From: Citrobacter werkmanii NBRC 105721
GTDB lineage: Bacteria; Pseudomonadota; Gammaproteobacteria; Enterobacterales; Enterobacteriaceae
Assembly (NCBI GenBank): GCA_000759755.1
Contig: BBMW01000010.1
Location: 1 to 64,000, forward strand
DNA: 64,000 nucleotides
Direction: 5' to 3'
This document shows positions 44,022 to 53,860 of the stretch, piece after piece. Each line of letters begins with the position of its first letter. Within the stretch, counting starts at the first letter, position 1. Position numbers and translations under genes: made by a program. The notes beneath the pieces were generated by a model. It was given only the letters and a program-made list of their open reading frames with translations, was not told the DNA's origin and ran no database searches.

Positions 44022-45035
44022 TTATTTGCTGTTACGCAGATCCAGCGCCACGTCGACGATCATATCTTCCTGGCCGCCCACCATTCGGCGCTTGCCCAGT
44101 TCAACCAGAATATCGACCGCGCTCAGGCCATAACGCGCCGCCGCCACTTCGCAATGACGCAGGAAGCTGGAGTACACCCCGGCATAGCCCAGCGCCAGCG
44201 TTTCGCGATCCACTCGCACCGGGCGGTCCTGCAGCGGACGCACCAGATCGTCGGCAGCATCCATCAGCGCATACAGATCGGTGCCGTGCTGCCAACCGAG
44301 CTTATCCGCAGCAGCGATAAACACTTCCAGCGGCGCATTACCCGCGCCTGCGCCCATCCCCGCCAGGCTGGCGTCGATACGGTCGCAGCCCTCTTCCACC
44401 GCAGCAATCGAGTTCGCCACACCGAGACTGAGGTTGTGGTGCGCATGCATTCCGGTTTCCGTCTCCGGATTCAGTACCGCTTTCAGGGTGCGGAAGCGGG
44501 CGCGAATATCGCTCATGTTCATCGCCCCGCCGGAATCGACCACGTAGATACAAGTCGCGCCGTAGTTTTCCATCAGCTTCGCCTGCTGCGCCAGATTTTC
44601 CGGCGTGGTCATGTGGCTCATCATCAGAAAGCCGACGGTATCCATACCCAGTTCGCGTGCATATTGAATATGCTGGGCCGACACGTCCGCTTCGGTGCAG
44701 TGGGTCGCCACGCGTACCACCCGCGCCCCGGCCTGATACGCATTTTTCAGGTCGTGAATAGTACCGATCCCCGGCAGTAACAGCGTGGCGATCTTAGCGT
44801 GCTGCACCACGTCCGCCGCCGCTTCAATCCACTCGAGATCGCTGTGCGCGCCAAAGCCGTAGTTAAAGCTGGAACCTTGTAAACCATCACCATGCGCCAC
44901 TTCAATAGAATCGACCCGCGCATCATCCAGCGCTTTCGCAATCTGGCGCACGTTTTCCAGCGAATACTGGTGACGAATGGCGTGCATACCGTCACGCAGG
45001 GTCACGTCAGAGATATAGAGTTTTTTACCGTTCAT
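44022..45035 (-). CDS. mhpE: MhpE, 4-hydroxy-2-oxovalerate aldolase
   Basis: Cleaves 4-hydroxy-2-oxovalerate to pyruvate and acetaldehyde, passing acetaldehyde by channel to MhpF. The 337 residues equal the E. coli enzyme. HMG-CoA-lyase-like TIM barrel with metal and catalytic residues in [15 protein letters not shown] (near 10-24) and [11 protein letters not shown]. The C-terminal DUF/DmpG communication domain is complete. Its start overlaps the mhpF stop by 4 nt. Confidence 0.97.
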   Translation of the reverse strand: MNGKKLYISDVTLRDGMHAIRHQYSLENVRQIAKALDDARVDSIEVAHGDGLQGSSFNYGFGAHSDLEWIEAAADVVQHAKIATLLLPGIGTIHDLKNAYQAGARVVRVATHCTEADVSAQHIQYARELGMDTVGFLMMSHMTTPENLAQQAKLMENYGATCIYVVDSGGAMNMSDIRARFRTLKAVLNPETETGMHAHHNLSLGVANSIAAVEEGCDRIDASLAGMGAGAGNAPLEVFIAAADKLGWQHGTDLYALMDAADDLVRPLQDRPVRVDRETLALGYAGVYSSFLRHCEVAAARYGLSAVDILVELGKRRMVGGQEDMIVDVALDLRNSK

Positions 45036-45982
45036 GCTGCTTCTCCTGCCTGACGGGTGAGTGACTGCGCCATCTTCTCAGCGGTCGCCAGCGCGCTGGA
45101 GGTCATAATGTCGAGGTTGCCCGCATAAGCTGGCAGGTAGTGCGCCGCACCTTCGACTTCCAGATACACTGCGGTTTTCAGCCCGGAGAACTGGCCGATA
45201 CCCGGCAGATTCACCGGTTTATCCTGTGGAATGACTTCAAACTGTACGCGCTGTTTCAGGCGATAACCCGGCACATAGGCCTGTACCGCCGCCGCCATCT
45301 CGTTGATAGACGCTTCAACTTCAATCTCGGAGGCCGCTTCGCTTAGCACATACACTGTGTCACGCATCATCAGCGGCGGTTCGGCCGGGTTGAGCACAAT
45401 GATGGCTTTACCTTTTTCGGCGCCGCCGACCACTTCAATCGCCTTTGAGGTGGTTTCGGTGAACTCATCAATATTGGCGCGAGTGCCCGGCCCCGCAGAT
45501 TTACTGGCGATCGAGGCAATAATTTCGGCGTAATGGACTTTTGCCACGCGAGAGACTGCCGCCACCATCGGGATGGTCGCCTGCCCGCCGCAGGTCACCA
45601 TATTGACGTTCTGCTGGTCAACGTTGGCTGCCAGATTCACCACCGGCACGCAGTATGGACCGATCGCCGCGGGCGTCAGGTCGATCAGGCGGATCCCCGG
45701 TTTAACGGCGCGAAGCAGGGCGTCGTTCTTCACATGTGCGCCCGCGCTGGTGGCGTCAAACACTATGTCGATATCGGCAAATTCCGGCATGGCGATAAGC
45801 CCGGTCACCCCTTCATGGGTGGTGGCAACGCCCATACGTCTGGCGCGCGCCAGACCATCGGATTGCGGGTCAATCCCCACCATCACCGCCATCTCCAGAT
45901 GCACGCCGTGGCGCAGAATTTTAATCATCAAATCGGTGCCGATATTACCGGAGCCGATAATGGCGACTTTACGCTTACTCAT
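45032..45982 (-). CDS. mhpF: MhpF, acetaldehyde dehydrogenase (acylating)
   Basis: Converts acetaldehyde with CoA and NAD to acetyl-CoA, in complex with MhpE. The 316 residues equal the E. coli protein. Rossmann motif [11 protein letters not shown] at 10-20, catalytic Cys in [11 protein letters not shown] (about 132). It overlaps mhpE and mhpD by 4 nt at either end, consistent with stoichiometric expression. Confidence 0.97.
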   Translation of the reverse strand: MSKRKVAIIGSGNIGTDLMIKILRHGVHLEMAVMVGIDPQSDGLARARRMGVATTHEGVTGLIAMPEFADIDIVFDATSAGAHVKNDALLRAVKPGIRLIDLTPAAIGPYCVPVVNLAANVDQQNVNMVTCGGQATIPMVAAVSRVAKVHYAEIIASIASKSAGPGTRANIDEFTETTSKAIEVVGGAEKGKAIIVLNPAEPPLMMRDTVYVLSEAASEIEVEASINEMAAAVQAYVPGYRLKQRVQFEVIPQDKPVNLPGIGQFSGLKTAVYLEVEGAAHYLPAYAGNLDIMTSSALATAEKMAQSLTRQAGEAA

Positions 45983-46788
45983 GACTGACTTCCTTTTGTA
46001 ACCGCCGCTGAAAAAGTGGCGGCAACTGAACCAATACCGTCGATATGGGCTTCAAAACGATCGCCCGCATTCACTGATACCATCGGGCCTAACGCCCCGG
46101 TGAGAATGATGTCCCCCGCACGCAGCGGCTCGCCGAGGCTGGCCATTTTGCGCGCCAGCCATACGGCGGCGTTGATCGGATGCCCCAGACATTCGCTGCC
46201 GCGCCCGCTGGAGACCTCTTCGTGATTGCGCGTCATTTTCATCGCGCAGTTTTTCAGATCTAACCCTGCCGGACGCTGCGCTGGGCCGCCGACCACATAC
46301 ACGCCGCAGGAGGCGTTATCCGCCACGGTATCGACAAACTTTATTGACCAGTCGCGGATACGGCTGCCAACCACTTCCAGCGCGGGCAGCACCCACTCGA
46401 TGGCGTTATACAGCTCATCAAAAGTGGTGTCGGCATTGGGCAGATCGCGGTTCAGCACCAGCGCAATTTCCGCTTCAATACGCGGTTGCAGTACACGCGA
46501 AAACGGAATGGTGTCGTTATCGCCGTAGCACATGTCGGCAAACAGCGTGCCGAAGTCTGGCTGATCGACACCCAATTGCTGTTGCACTTTCGGGTGCGTA
46601 AGCCCCACTTTTCGCCCAACCACGCGCCGCCCGCGCGCCACGCTGTCCTGCACGTTGATGCGCTGAATGGCATAGGCCGCGTCGGCATTGTCCACGCCAA
46701 TCAATTCGCGCAGCGGGGCGATAGCTTCCCCTTTTTCCTCTGCCTGGCGTAAATCAGCAGCTAACTGCTCAAGATTAAGATTCGTCAT
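45979..46788 (-). CDS. mhpD: MhpD, 2-hydroxypentadienoate hydratase
   Basis: Hydrates 2-hydroxypenta-2,4-dienoate to 4-hydroxy-2-oxovalerate. The 269 residues equal the E. coli enzyme of the fumarylacetoacetase-like hydratase superfamily. Metal ligands lie in [15 protein letters not shown], and conserved [12 protein letters not shown] and [13 protein letters not shown] are present. It lies 9 nt after mhpC and overlaps mhpF. Confidence 0.97.
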   Translation of the reverse strand: MTNLNLEQLAADLRQAEEKGEAIAPLRELIGVDNADAAYAIQRINVQDSVARGRRVVGRKVGLTHPKVQQQLGVDQPDFGTLFADMCYGDNDTIPFSRVLQPRIEAEIALVLNRDLPNADTTFDELYNAIEWVLPALEVVGSRIRDWSIKFVDTVADNASCGVYVVGGPAQRPAGLDLKNCAMKMTRNHEEVSSGRGSECLGHPINAAVWLARKMASLGEPLRAGDIILTGALGPMVSVNAGDRFEAHIDGIGSVAATFSAAVTKGSQS

Positions 46789-46797
46789 GTCCGTTCC

Positions 46798-47664
46798 TTA
46801 AGAGCGTGCGAGGAAGTTCAGCACCAGTTGGTTAAATGCATCCGCATGTTCCCATTGCGCCCAGTGCCCGCAGTCGCGGTAGATGTGCAGTTCAGAACCG
46901 GCAATCCCGGAGAGCAGGCGCAGACCGGCGTCCATCGGCACGAACCGGTCGTTGCGGCCCCAGACAATCAGGGTCTGCGCCTTGATTTCACCCAGCCGCG
47001 GACTGAAATCCGGGAACTGTTTCGGATTGGCTTCCAGGCTCTGGACAAAGTTTTCCAGGTGATCGCGGCGCGACAGCATGTTATTCAGACGCGCCTCAAA
47101 CAGCGCTTCAGTCAGGTCACTGGTGTCGAAGACAAAGATCTCCATCATCAGCTTCAGGTTTTCGATGGTCGGCTCACGATACAGCTGATTCAGACGCTTG
47201 ATGCCTTCGGTCGGCATCGGGGTAAACAGGCTCATGCCGCCCGTTCCACCGCCCATCAGCACCAACTTGCCCACGCGCTCCGGCCAGCTCAAAGTAAACG
47301 CCACTGCACTGTGGCCACCCATTGAGTTGCCCAGCAAGTGGATTTTCTGAATATCCAACTGATCGACTACGCTTTTCAGAATGCGGGCGTTGAGATCGGA
47401 TCGCGAACCGCGGTTAACGATCCCATCGCTTTTCCCCCAGCCAGGGCAATCCAGCAGGATCACCCGGTATCCGGCCTCAACCAGCGGATCGATGTTGCGG
47501 CTGAAGTTCGCCCAGCCCGTCGCGCCAGGACCTGAGCCGTGCAGTAGCACCACGGTCTCTTCGCCCTGCCCACAGTCATTGAAATGTACGCGCAGGGTTT
47601 CGCCTGCCTCCTGCACCTCCAGAAAACGGCTGGTGGCGGCTTCGGTTTGCGGTTGGTAAGTCAT
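46798..47664 (-). CDS. mhpC: MhpC, ring-fission-product C-C hydrolase
   Basis: Alpha/beta hydrolase that cleaves the meta-cleavage product 2-hydroxy-6-oxonona-2,4-diene-1,9-dioate to 2-hydroxypentadienoate and succinate (fumarate from the cinnamate derivative). The 288 residues start at the ATG at 47662-47664 ([15 protein letters not shown]) with AGGAG 6 nt upstream. The nucleophile elbow is LGNSMGGHS, the oxyanion motif [12 protein letters not shown], and the catalytic His is in CGHWAQWEH. Confidence 0.97.
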   Translation of the reverse strand: MTYQPQTEAATSRFLEVQEAGETLRVHFNDCGQGEETVVLLHGSGPGATGWANFSRNIDPLVEAGYRVILLDCPGWGKSDGIVNRGSRSDLNARILKSVVDQLDIQKIHLLGNSMGGHSAVAFTLSWPERVGKLVLMGGGTGGMSLFTPMPTEGIKRLNQLYREPTIENLKLMMEIFVFDTSDLTEALFEARLNNMLSRRDHLENFVQSLEANPKQFPDFSPRLGEIKAQTLIVWGRNDRFVPMDAGLRLLSGIAGSELHIYRDCGHWAQWEHADAFNQLVLNFLARS

Positions 47665-47692
47665 GATTTTCTCCTGCATATTCAGTTCTGTT

Positions 47693-48637
47693 TCAGTTCT
47701 GTGTGGTGGCGCTCAGGGAGCCGAATCCGGCGATCCACTCCGGGATCGGGCGATAGTAACGACCTTCGCTGCGCCAGTTGCCAAAGACAGAAATGGCAGC
47801 GAAGGCGGCAACCCAGGTTTTCACTTCGTGCGTTGATTTGCCCGCCATCGCGGATAGCTCTTCATTGCTGACCGTGTCCAGTTCCTGCAAACGTCCCTGC
47901 TCAAGCAGGGTCATAAAGCGGTTATCCCAGACGGGGTTAAGCGGATGCAGTGTGTGCTGGTCTTGCACAAATTTTTCGGCGGCGCTGATCACTCGCTGCT
48001 GGCGCAATTCACGCTCGTTCTCGGGTAACTGTTTGCCGCTGCCAAGCAGACGGTCGCGCATATGGGCATCGGCCTTCGCCAGCTCCGGCACCGGTGGCTG
48101 ATGCGACAGTCCACCAGAACCTAAAAACAGCACGCGTTTATTCAGCGAACTGGCGAAACGACCAATGGCTTCACCGAGCATGCGGGTACGCTGAAAGCCC
48201 GGCAGCGGCGTGGCGACGCCGTTAATAAACACCGGTAACACCGGGACCTTATCCAGGCCACCGAGCAAAAACTCCAGCGGCTGCGCAAAGCCGTGATCGA
48301 CCTGCATGTTGTAGGACACGGCAAGATCGATACCGCTTTTCATCACCGCATGGGCGCAGGCTTCAGCGAGATCGGTCGGCACCGGCAGTTCCCCAGCAGC
48401 GCTGCCGAAATCGCCGATTGCGGTAGCTCCTACGCCTAAACAGAACGGCGGCATCACATCGTAGAAAAAACCGTTGTAGTGATCGGGGGCAAACAGCACC
48501 ACCAGCTCAGGGTCGAACGCCGCAATACGTGCGCGGGCGCTGGCGATCACGCCGTTAACTTCATCAAGCACGGCCTGCGTCGGGTCGACATAGCCCACCA
48601 GCGGCGAGTGGGAAAGACAGTGAAGATAAGCGTGCAT
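47693..48637 (-). CDS. mhpB: MhpB, 2,3-dihydroxyphenylpropionate 1,2-dioxygenase
   Basis: Class III (LigB-type) extradiol dioxygenase that opens the ring of 2,3-dihydroxyphenylpropionate with Fe(II). The 314 residues equal the E. coli protein. Catalytic histidines are visible in [24 protein letters not shown] and [10 protein letters not shown], with [11 protein letters not shown] in the second half. One nucleotide separates its start from the mhpA stop. Confidence 0.97.
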   Translation of the reverse strand: MHAYLHCLSHSPLVGYVDPTQAVLDEVNGVIASARARIAAFDPELVVLFAPDHYNGFFYDVMPPFCLGVGATAIGDFGSAAGELPVPTDLAEACAHAVMKSGIDLAVSYNMQVDHGFAQPLEFLLGGLDKVPVLPVFINGVATPLPGFQRTRMLGEAIGRFASSLNKRVLFLGSGGLSHQPPVPELAKADAHMRDRLLGSGKQLPENERELRQQRVISAAEKFVQDQHTLHPLNPVWDNRFMTLLEQGRLQELDTVSNEELSAMAGKSTHEVKTWVAAFAAISVFGNWRSEGRYYRPIPEWIAGFGSLSATTQN

Positions 48638-48638
48638 A

Positions 48639-50303
48639 TCAGGCTACCTTTTCAACATGAAGATCGGTATTTACGCGGGTAAGCGTCATCACCGACGCCA
48701 GTTTATTCAGGGTATTGCCCAAGGTTTGCGGAATAGCGATGGCGGCCACGAAGCGGTCCGGGCGCATCACCACCAGCGCGGCATTGTGTTGGGCAAACCA
48801 CGCGCGCAGACGGTTTTGCGTATCGCCAATGCGGATAACGCCGTCATGGTTATCCTGATCGGTATGTATCTGCGTATCCGGCACCACCTGGATAAACCGC
48901 GTCCCCAGCGCCTGCCACTGTTGGATCTGCACTTCACTCATGCCCCACAGCGGATTACAGCCCCAGCCAATCACCGCGAAATTCGGGCCGATGACGTTGT
49001 CGAGCAACGTCACTTCGCCGGTTTCCAGCGTGACCTTCGGCTGGATAAACATCTTGCCGACTGGCGAGGTTTTCGCGTCACCTCCACGCACCAACGCCCC
49101 GATGTGATACTGCGGCATCGGCTTAAAGCGCATTTCAAGGAAGTAACGTTTTACCGGTGGGATGTAGTTCAGCAGCCAGGAAACTCCGTCGCGTACCGCG
49201 CCGTGCCAGCGTTTTGGCGGCGCCAGCACGTTGCCTGCGGTAACCGACAAATCAATCATCGCTTTGGCGTGATCGCGGCGCTCCTGCTGGTAGGTATCCA
49301 GCAGCGCATCACCGGCTTTGCCATTAATCACCAGCGCCAGTTTCCACGCCAGATTGAAGGCATCGCGCATACCGCTGTTGTACCCCTGCCCCTGCCAGAC
49401 CGGCATAATGTGCGCCGCGTCGCCCGCCAGCAACACACGGTCAATACGAAAGCGTTCGGCCAGCCGGGCGTTATGGGTGTACACGCGCTGGCGGATCAGC
49501 TCGACGTTATCCGGGTTCGGCAGCACTTTGCTCAAGAGTTGGCGCATATTCTGCGGCTCGCTAAGCTGGGCTTCGGTTTCTCCCGGCATCACCATAAATT
49601 CAAAGCGGCGCACCGCATGCGGCAGCGCGGCAGAAACATACGGGCGCACCGGATCGCAACACAGGTACACATGCGGCGTACTCAGCGGATCGTTGGCGAT
49701 ATCCACTACAATCCACTGATTCGGTGCGGTTTTACCTTCAAATGGCACATTCAGCGAGCGCCTGACGTTGCTGGCGCCACCGTCGCAGGCCACCAGCCAC
49801 TGGGCCTTCACCGTTTCCCGCTGACCGTCCGGCGCTTTCAGGTTCAGCGTCACTTCGCCATTTTGCTGGCTGAAGGCTTCCAGTTCGCGAGAAAACAGGC
49901 AACGCACGTTGGGGAAACGTGACAGCCCTTCAAGCATCACCGCATCTACCTGCGGCTGAATGAACGCATTGCGGCGCGACCAGCCAAATTCGTCGGTCAT
50001 CGGCTGGATATCGGCAAAGCAGCGGCCTTTCGGGGTAAGAAAGCGCATCGCGTGCCACGGCGTGGTGTGTGGCAAAACGTTCTCGACCAGACCAACGGAC
50101 TGCATGGTGCGCAGCGCTTCATCGTCAATACCGATGGCGCGGGGATAGTCGATCAGCGTGTCGAGCTTCTCTACCACCAGCACCTCAATACCCATCTGAC
50201 CAAGATAATTCGCCATCATCAGCCCTACCGGGCCGGCTCCAGCAATCGCTACCTGCACGGTGTGCTGCACTGCGGGTTGGATATCAGGATTTATAGTTGT
50301 CAT
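48639..50303 (-). CDS. mhpA: MhpA, 3-(3-hydroxyphenyl)propionate hydroxylase
   Basis: Flavoprotein monooxygenase, first step of the pathway: NADH and oxygen hydroxylate 3-(3-hydroxyphenyl)propionate to the 2,3-dihydroxy form. The 554 residues equal the E. coli enzyme. FAD motifs are [15 protein letters not shown] (near 20), [12 protein letters not shown] (DG motif) and [18 protein letters not shown] (GD motif). It is the first gene of the operon, divergent from mhpR across a spacer with a palindromic operator. Confidence 0.97.
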   Translation of the reverse strand: MTTINPDIQPAVQHTVQVAIAGAGPVGLMMANYLGQMGIEVLVVEKLDTLIDYPRAIGIDDEALRTMQSVGLVENVLPHTTPWHAMRFLTPKGRCFADIQPMTDEFGWSRRNAFIQPQVDAVMLEGLSRFPNVRCLFSRELEAFSQQNGEVTLNLKAPDGQRETVKAQWLVACDGGASNVRRSLNVPFEGKTAPNQWIVVDIANDPLSTPHVYLCCDPVRPYVSAALPHAVRRFEFMVMPGETEAQLSEPQNMRQLLSKVLPNPDNVELIRQRVYTHNARLAERFRIDRVLLAGDAAHIMPVWQGQGYNSGMRDAFNLAWKLALVINGKAGDALLDTYQQERRDHAKAMIDLSVTAGNVLAPPKRWHGAVRDGVSWLLNYIPPVKRYFLEMRFKPMPQYHIGALVRGGDAKTSPVGKMFIQPKVTLETGEVTLLDNVIGPNFAVIGWGCNPLWGMSEVQIQQWQALGTRFIQVVPDTQIHTDQDNHDGVIRIGDTQNRLRAWFAQHNAALVVMRPDRFVAAIAIPQTLGNTLNKLASVMTLTRVNTDLHVEKVA

Positions 50304-50444
50304 TTCAGAACCTCACTACTCGGACAAAACGCAATTGCAGGCCCTGGTGAGGCGCAATTTGTTTTGTTAAAAATATGTGAATAATTTTTATTGTGCGGTC
50401 AGTATAGAAGTGAGTTTTTGCGCTACAATCAAAACATGCCTGGA

Positions 50445-50461
50445 TGTGCACTAAGTGCACA
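50445..50461. promoter_or_regulatory. MhpR operator palindrome
   Basis: TGTGCACTAAGTGCACA is a perfect palindrome around an odd centre, two GTGCAC half-sites spaced by TAA. It lies in the divergent mhpA-mhpR spacer, 33 nt upstream of the preferred mhpR start. E. coli MhpR binds a GTGCAC-type palindrome in the same spacer and, with hydroxyphenylpropionate, activates mhpA. Confidence 0.82.
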
Positions 50462-50493
50462 ACGTTGTTTTATCTGTAGATTTGTCAATGAAT

Positions 50494-51306
50494 ATGAAAA
50501 GTGACGACGGTACTGAATACAAAACCGTGCGCGGATTAACGCGCGGGTTAATGTTATTAAATATGTTAAATCGGCTTGACGGTGGGGCCAGCGTTGCCCT
50601 GCTTGCCGAGCTAAGCGGCCTGCACCGCACCACGGTCAGACGTCTGCTGGAAACGTTGCAGGATGAGGGGTACGTCCGGCGCAGCCTGTCCGATGACAGC
50701 TTTCGCTTAACCATTAAAGTCCGTCAGCTCAGCGAGGGATTTCGTGACGAGCAGTGGATTTCTGCGCTCGCCGCCCCGCTGTTGGGGGATTTGCTGCGCG
50801 AAGTCATCTGGCCGACCGACGTGTCCACACTGGACGTTGACGCGATGGTAGTACGTGAAACCACCCACCGCTTCAGCCGTCTGTCATTTCACCGGGCGAT
50901 GGTCGGACGTCGATTACCGCTGCTGAAAACCGCCTCCGGCCTGACCTGGCTGGCATTTTGCCCAGAGAATGAACGTCAGCAACTGATTGAAATGCTGGCC
51001 TCAAGACCGGGAGAAGAGTTCCAGTTAGCCCGCGAACCGCTGAAACTCGACGCTATTCTGGCCCGCGCACGTAAAGACGGCTTTGGACAGAACTATCGCG
51101 GGTGGGATCAGGAAGAAAAAATCGCCTCCATCGCCGTTCCCATCCGCAGCGAACAGCGGGTTATCGGTTGTCTGAACCTGGTGTATATAGCCAGCGCCAT
51201 GACCATTGAACAGGCAGCGGAAAAGCATCTTCCGGCCTTACAAAAAGTGGCGAAACAGATAGAGGACGGCGTTGAGTCACAGGAGATTTTGGTTGCCGGG
51301 AGGTGA
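50494..51306 (+). CDS. mhpR: MhpR, IclR-family activator of the mhp genes
   Basis: IclR-type regulator that activates mhp transcription with 3-(3-hydroxyphenyl)propionate. N-terminal winged HTH (about 10-70, SGLHRTTVRRLLETLQDEGYV) and an effector domain of about 190 residues ending ESQEILVAGR. The ATG at 50494 gives an N-terminus of the same length as K-12 before EYKTVRGLTRG. Earlier ATG (50488) and GTG (50455) codons exist, but the GTG lies inside the operator. The 270 residues are seven fewer than in K-12 because of an earlier stop. Confidence 0.93.
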   Translation: MKSDDGTEYKTVRGLTRGLMLLNMLNRLDGGASVALLAELSGLHRTTVRRLLETLQDEGYVRRSLSDDSFRLTIKVRQLSEGFRDEQWISALAAPLLGDLLREVIWPTDVSTLDVDAMVVRETTHRFSRLSFHRAMVGRRLPLLKTASGLTWLAFCPENERQQLIEMLASRPGEEFQLAREPLKLDAILARARKDGFGQNYRGWDQEEKIASIAVPIRSEQRVIGCLNLVYIASAMTIEQAAEKHLPALQKVAKQIEDGVESQEILVAGR

Positions 51307-51413
51307 AGTAGATCACATTTGTTAGGTATCGGAGCGTCAGGCTTGAGGATGGCAGGGGCAAATAGCGACTTCATGTCATTTAGGTTAGTTTACACTATAT
51401 TGTCGCACATAAA

Positions 51414-51447
51414 TGGCAATCATCGATTAAGCAATCGACAATTGCCA
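51414..51447. other. Imperfect inverted repeat after mhpR
   Basis: TGGCAAT (51414-51420) pairs with ATTGCCA (51441-51447), with an inner CGATT/AATCG stem (51424-51428 and 51433-51437). It lies 108 nt after the mhpR stop and just before the first accessory gene. It could be the mhpR terminator, or it could mark the left boundary of the accessory block. Confidence 0.45.
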
Positions 51448-51472
51448 ACAAGATTGAAATTAAAATGGCATA

Positions 51473-52489
51473 TTACACTGGCTGATTAAACTCAACATAA
51501 ACAGTATAGTTCTCATCTTGCTCTCGATTGAGATCCACGCTTGCGCCTACTGAACCTGTGAACGCATTCATGCCAAATCCTAAGCGTCCCTCTTTAGTCG
51601 ATGAGAATACGCTCTTCTTTTTTAATTCCAGTTCTGCACTAAGGCAACCACCCTTTTCCCTTGCAAATACAATGCTTTCCCATGATGGTTCATACGGTAA
51701 CCAACTAAATGCTGACCTATCAAGTTCCCTACCTTTTTTCCATTCACAACCAGCTAAAGTAATAACTCGTTTAGCGCTGCCGATATCCGTGGTCGCTGAA
51801 TTTAATTTCATGCTAGTCTCAGCTGAACTAACAGGTAATGCAGCATCAATTTCTACTTTGGCATCACTTAATAAATTCGATTTATTTTCTTTGCGAAATT
51901 CTATTTTCGTCGCCCCCAAACTTACAAATACTCTTATCATCTCAGCCTCTCGTTCCTGAAGCAGGATATCATCTAAGCTGTCACTGAGAATATAAAGATC
52001 CTTTTTAGAGTCATTTTCCTCTGACAGAGGGTGTCTGATGTAAGCTTGATTTATCTGAGGATGACCAGGTTGAAAACGGTAATTTTCCTTTGAGGTCATA
52101 TCGACAGTCATACTTATACGCTTTAAATATTTATCAAAAGAACTTGCAGATTGCTTCAAGCTGGCAACAGAAACATCTTCTTCATTTTTCTTTGAAAACA
52201 ATTGATATAAAGAATAAGCGGCAGGTGCTGCGTTCACAAGAACTGCGACAGGTAATGGTAACAATCTCGCAGCCATTTCAAGCGCAATATTGGCCACTAA
52301 AGGATTTATCATTTTACGATCACTATTTTCTGTCTCGCAGTTTCCTTTAGAAGAGGCAAATGGCTTTCCTTTTTTTACTGTATTTTCGAGAGGTATTTCT
52401 TCGCCATCAGAAATTAGCGTCGTGATTATTTCTTCGGTCGAGGGTTCATCTTGAAGATCTTCATCTACAATAAATATTAAATTTTTCAT
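51473..52489 (-). CDS. Orphan protein with hydrophobic segment and beta-rich C-terminus
   Basis: I do not recognise this 338-residue protein. The N-terminus (1-58) is acidic and polar, with no signal peptide. A hydrophobic stretch of about 35 residues (63-95, LLPLPVAVLVNAAPAAYSLY) could insert in a membrane or pack as a helical hairpin. A charged middle follows, then a C-terminal half (about 200-338) rich in alternating beta-type sequence, with LGFGMNAFTGSVGASVDLN near the end. A good ribosome site (GGAGGTAAG) precedes the ATG. Base composition is AT-rich relative to mhp and lac genes, which suggests transfer. Confidence 0.72.
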   Translation of the reverse strand: MKNLIFIVDEDLQDEPSTEEIITTLISDGEEIPLENTVKKGKPFASSKGNCETENSDRKMINPLVANIALEMAARLLPLPVAVLVNAAPAAYSLYQLFSKKNEEDVSVASLKQSASSFDKYLKRISMTVDMTSKENYRFQPGHPQINQAYIRHPLSEENDSKKDLYILSDSLDDILLQEREAEMIRVFVSLGATKIEFRKENKSNLLSDAKVEIDAALPVSSAETSMKLNSATTDIGSAKRVITLAGCEWKKGRELDRSAFSWLPYEPSWESIVFAREKGGCLSAELELKKKSVFSSTKEGRLGFGMNAFTGSVGASVDLNREQDENYTVYVEFNQPV

Positions 52490-52610
52490 CTTACCTCCAG
52501 GCTTGAAAATTTCCTATTTTTTGATGTCACTTTAATACATACATATAATATACAGAGACCAGAAGTTCAGAGTAACAACCACCAAACCCTTCTCACAAAA
52601 AAACAAAAAA

Positions 52611-53333
52611 TCAATTATTAATATATTTTTTACATTCTTCCGTTTTTGCAAAGACGTCATCATCTCGGCAAGCGATTTTTACTGCATCGATAAAATTGCT
52701 ATTGCTTATTGGAGTCCAGAAATTATTAACAATTAAATATTTTTGACGTTTAACACCATCTCTAAGCTTTAGTTTTATTAACGCAGATTCAAGTTTTGCC
52801 ATGTATTTATTATTTGACTTCGTTCTATATTCAGCAAATACTACAACATACTCCGGCTCTACATAATTCCTCGCAACCAAAGGTGGAACAAAGAAATTCA
52901 CATCAGACTTCGCTGCCAATACATAGCCATTCATCTCTTTATACTCATACGCAGGCATAGAAGATATATTTCCACCAGGAATTGACACACCATCCTTAGT
53001 AAAAACACCGGTGATATCTTTTGTTATTTTATATATTACCTTTTGTTCAAAATCAGGAACTATTCTGAAAGTCTCAATAATCTGGTCGGTAGAACTTTTA
53101 TTCGTCAAGTTAAATTCATAACTTCTTCCAGAAGATTTAACGTACCTGACCTCTACATCTCCAGTCAAAAAATCGAAAACATAGGTAACAGCAAATGTAA
53201 GTCCACCAGTAGCGGAGAGCCATAAAATAAAACTACTAAATTTTTTGAGAAAAGGTTTAGGCACATTCTTATCCTTTGGCTTTTTTTTTGACGGATTAGA
53301 TTGCGGAGCCTTTCGTTTATTATTTCTACCCAT
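52611..53333 (-). CDS. Orphan membrane-anchored protein
   Basis: An unrecognised 240-residue protein. The N-terminus is strongly basic (MGRNNKRKAPQSNPSKKKPK), followed by one hydrophobic segment at about 34-55 (FSSFILWLSATGGLTFAVTY). By the positive-inside rule this suggests a cytoplasmic N-terminus with the C-terminal 185 residues outside. The outer part looks beta-rich with scattered Lys, Asn and Tyr. The C-terminus has two cysteines (IACRDDD and EECKKYINN) that could form a disulfide. Strongly AT-rich. It lies 121 nt upstream of the previous orphan on the same strand, so the two may be transcribed together. Confidence 0.7.
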   Translation of the reverse strand: MGRNNKRKAPQSNPSKKKPKDKNVPKPFLKKFSSFILWLSATGGLTFAVTYVFDFLTGDVEVRYVKSSGRSYEFNLTNKSSTDQIIETFRIVPDFEQKVIYKITKDITGVFTKDGVSIPGGNISSMPAYEYKEMNGYVLAAKSDVNFFVPPLVARNYVEPEYVVVFAEYRTKSNNKYMAKLESALIKLKLRDGVKRQKYLIVNNFWTPISNSNFIDAVKIACRDDDVFAKTEECKKYINN

Positions 53334-53860
53334 TTTTTATTTATTCATCCCGGCATTATAGTTTTGATGGATGAATGCTTGTATTTTTCCACTGCAGAGT
53401 AACAGACATGATCATCCTCTTTGATTAGTCATATGTTACTTTACTATTATTTTTTTACAACAGTTTGTTGTATTCAAGTGGATATGGATGGCTACTAAAT
53501 ATGGTTAATATTTGGAGTTATTTGGAATCATTTGGCGATTAACGAAACGCATTTACATAATATAACTACATATTCTGTAAAATTAACAGGATTATCCTGA
53601 TTATTAGATTTTAGATAGATCACCAATAGCTCAGGAACCTGGTTTATCGACATCTCGGAGATATCGTTGAATGAGACGAATGTGCAGAAAGCGGTTGAGG
53701 TCTATGAAGCTCTGAGAGGAAAGCTAAAATAGCCTTACACTATTCACGGTCTCCTTTAACGAGGCCGGGATACAGAACAAAAAAAATCGCTAAATTTGGT
53801 AGTTAAAGCTACATTGAATTCAGAACTAACTGGTATGACCACAAAGATAAGGCTCTACGA
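53334..53860. other. AT-rich spacer with a coding remnant
   Basis: A 527-bp region without an intact gene. From 53619 to 53732 (plus strand) a frame without a start codon reads as a plausible C-terminal fragment (ISLNETNVQKAVEVYEALRG, stop at 53730-53732), possibly a pseudogene tail. After it, 53740-53780 holds a short GGTCTCC-type sequence and then the AT-rich leader of the hydrolase gene, whose start lacks a good ribosome site. Confidence 0.35.

Noticed and set aside
44154-44780. 208-codon open frame opposite mhpE
   Set aside because: Antisense of a conserved aldolase; composition only, no homologous features.
48657-49922. 421-codon open frame on the plus strand opposite mhpA
   Set aside because: mhpA is certain from FAD motifs and length. 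The antisense translation is His/Arg/Gln-rich without motifs, typical of a high-GC shadow frame.
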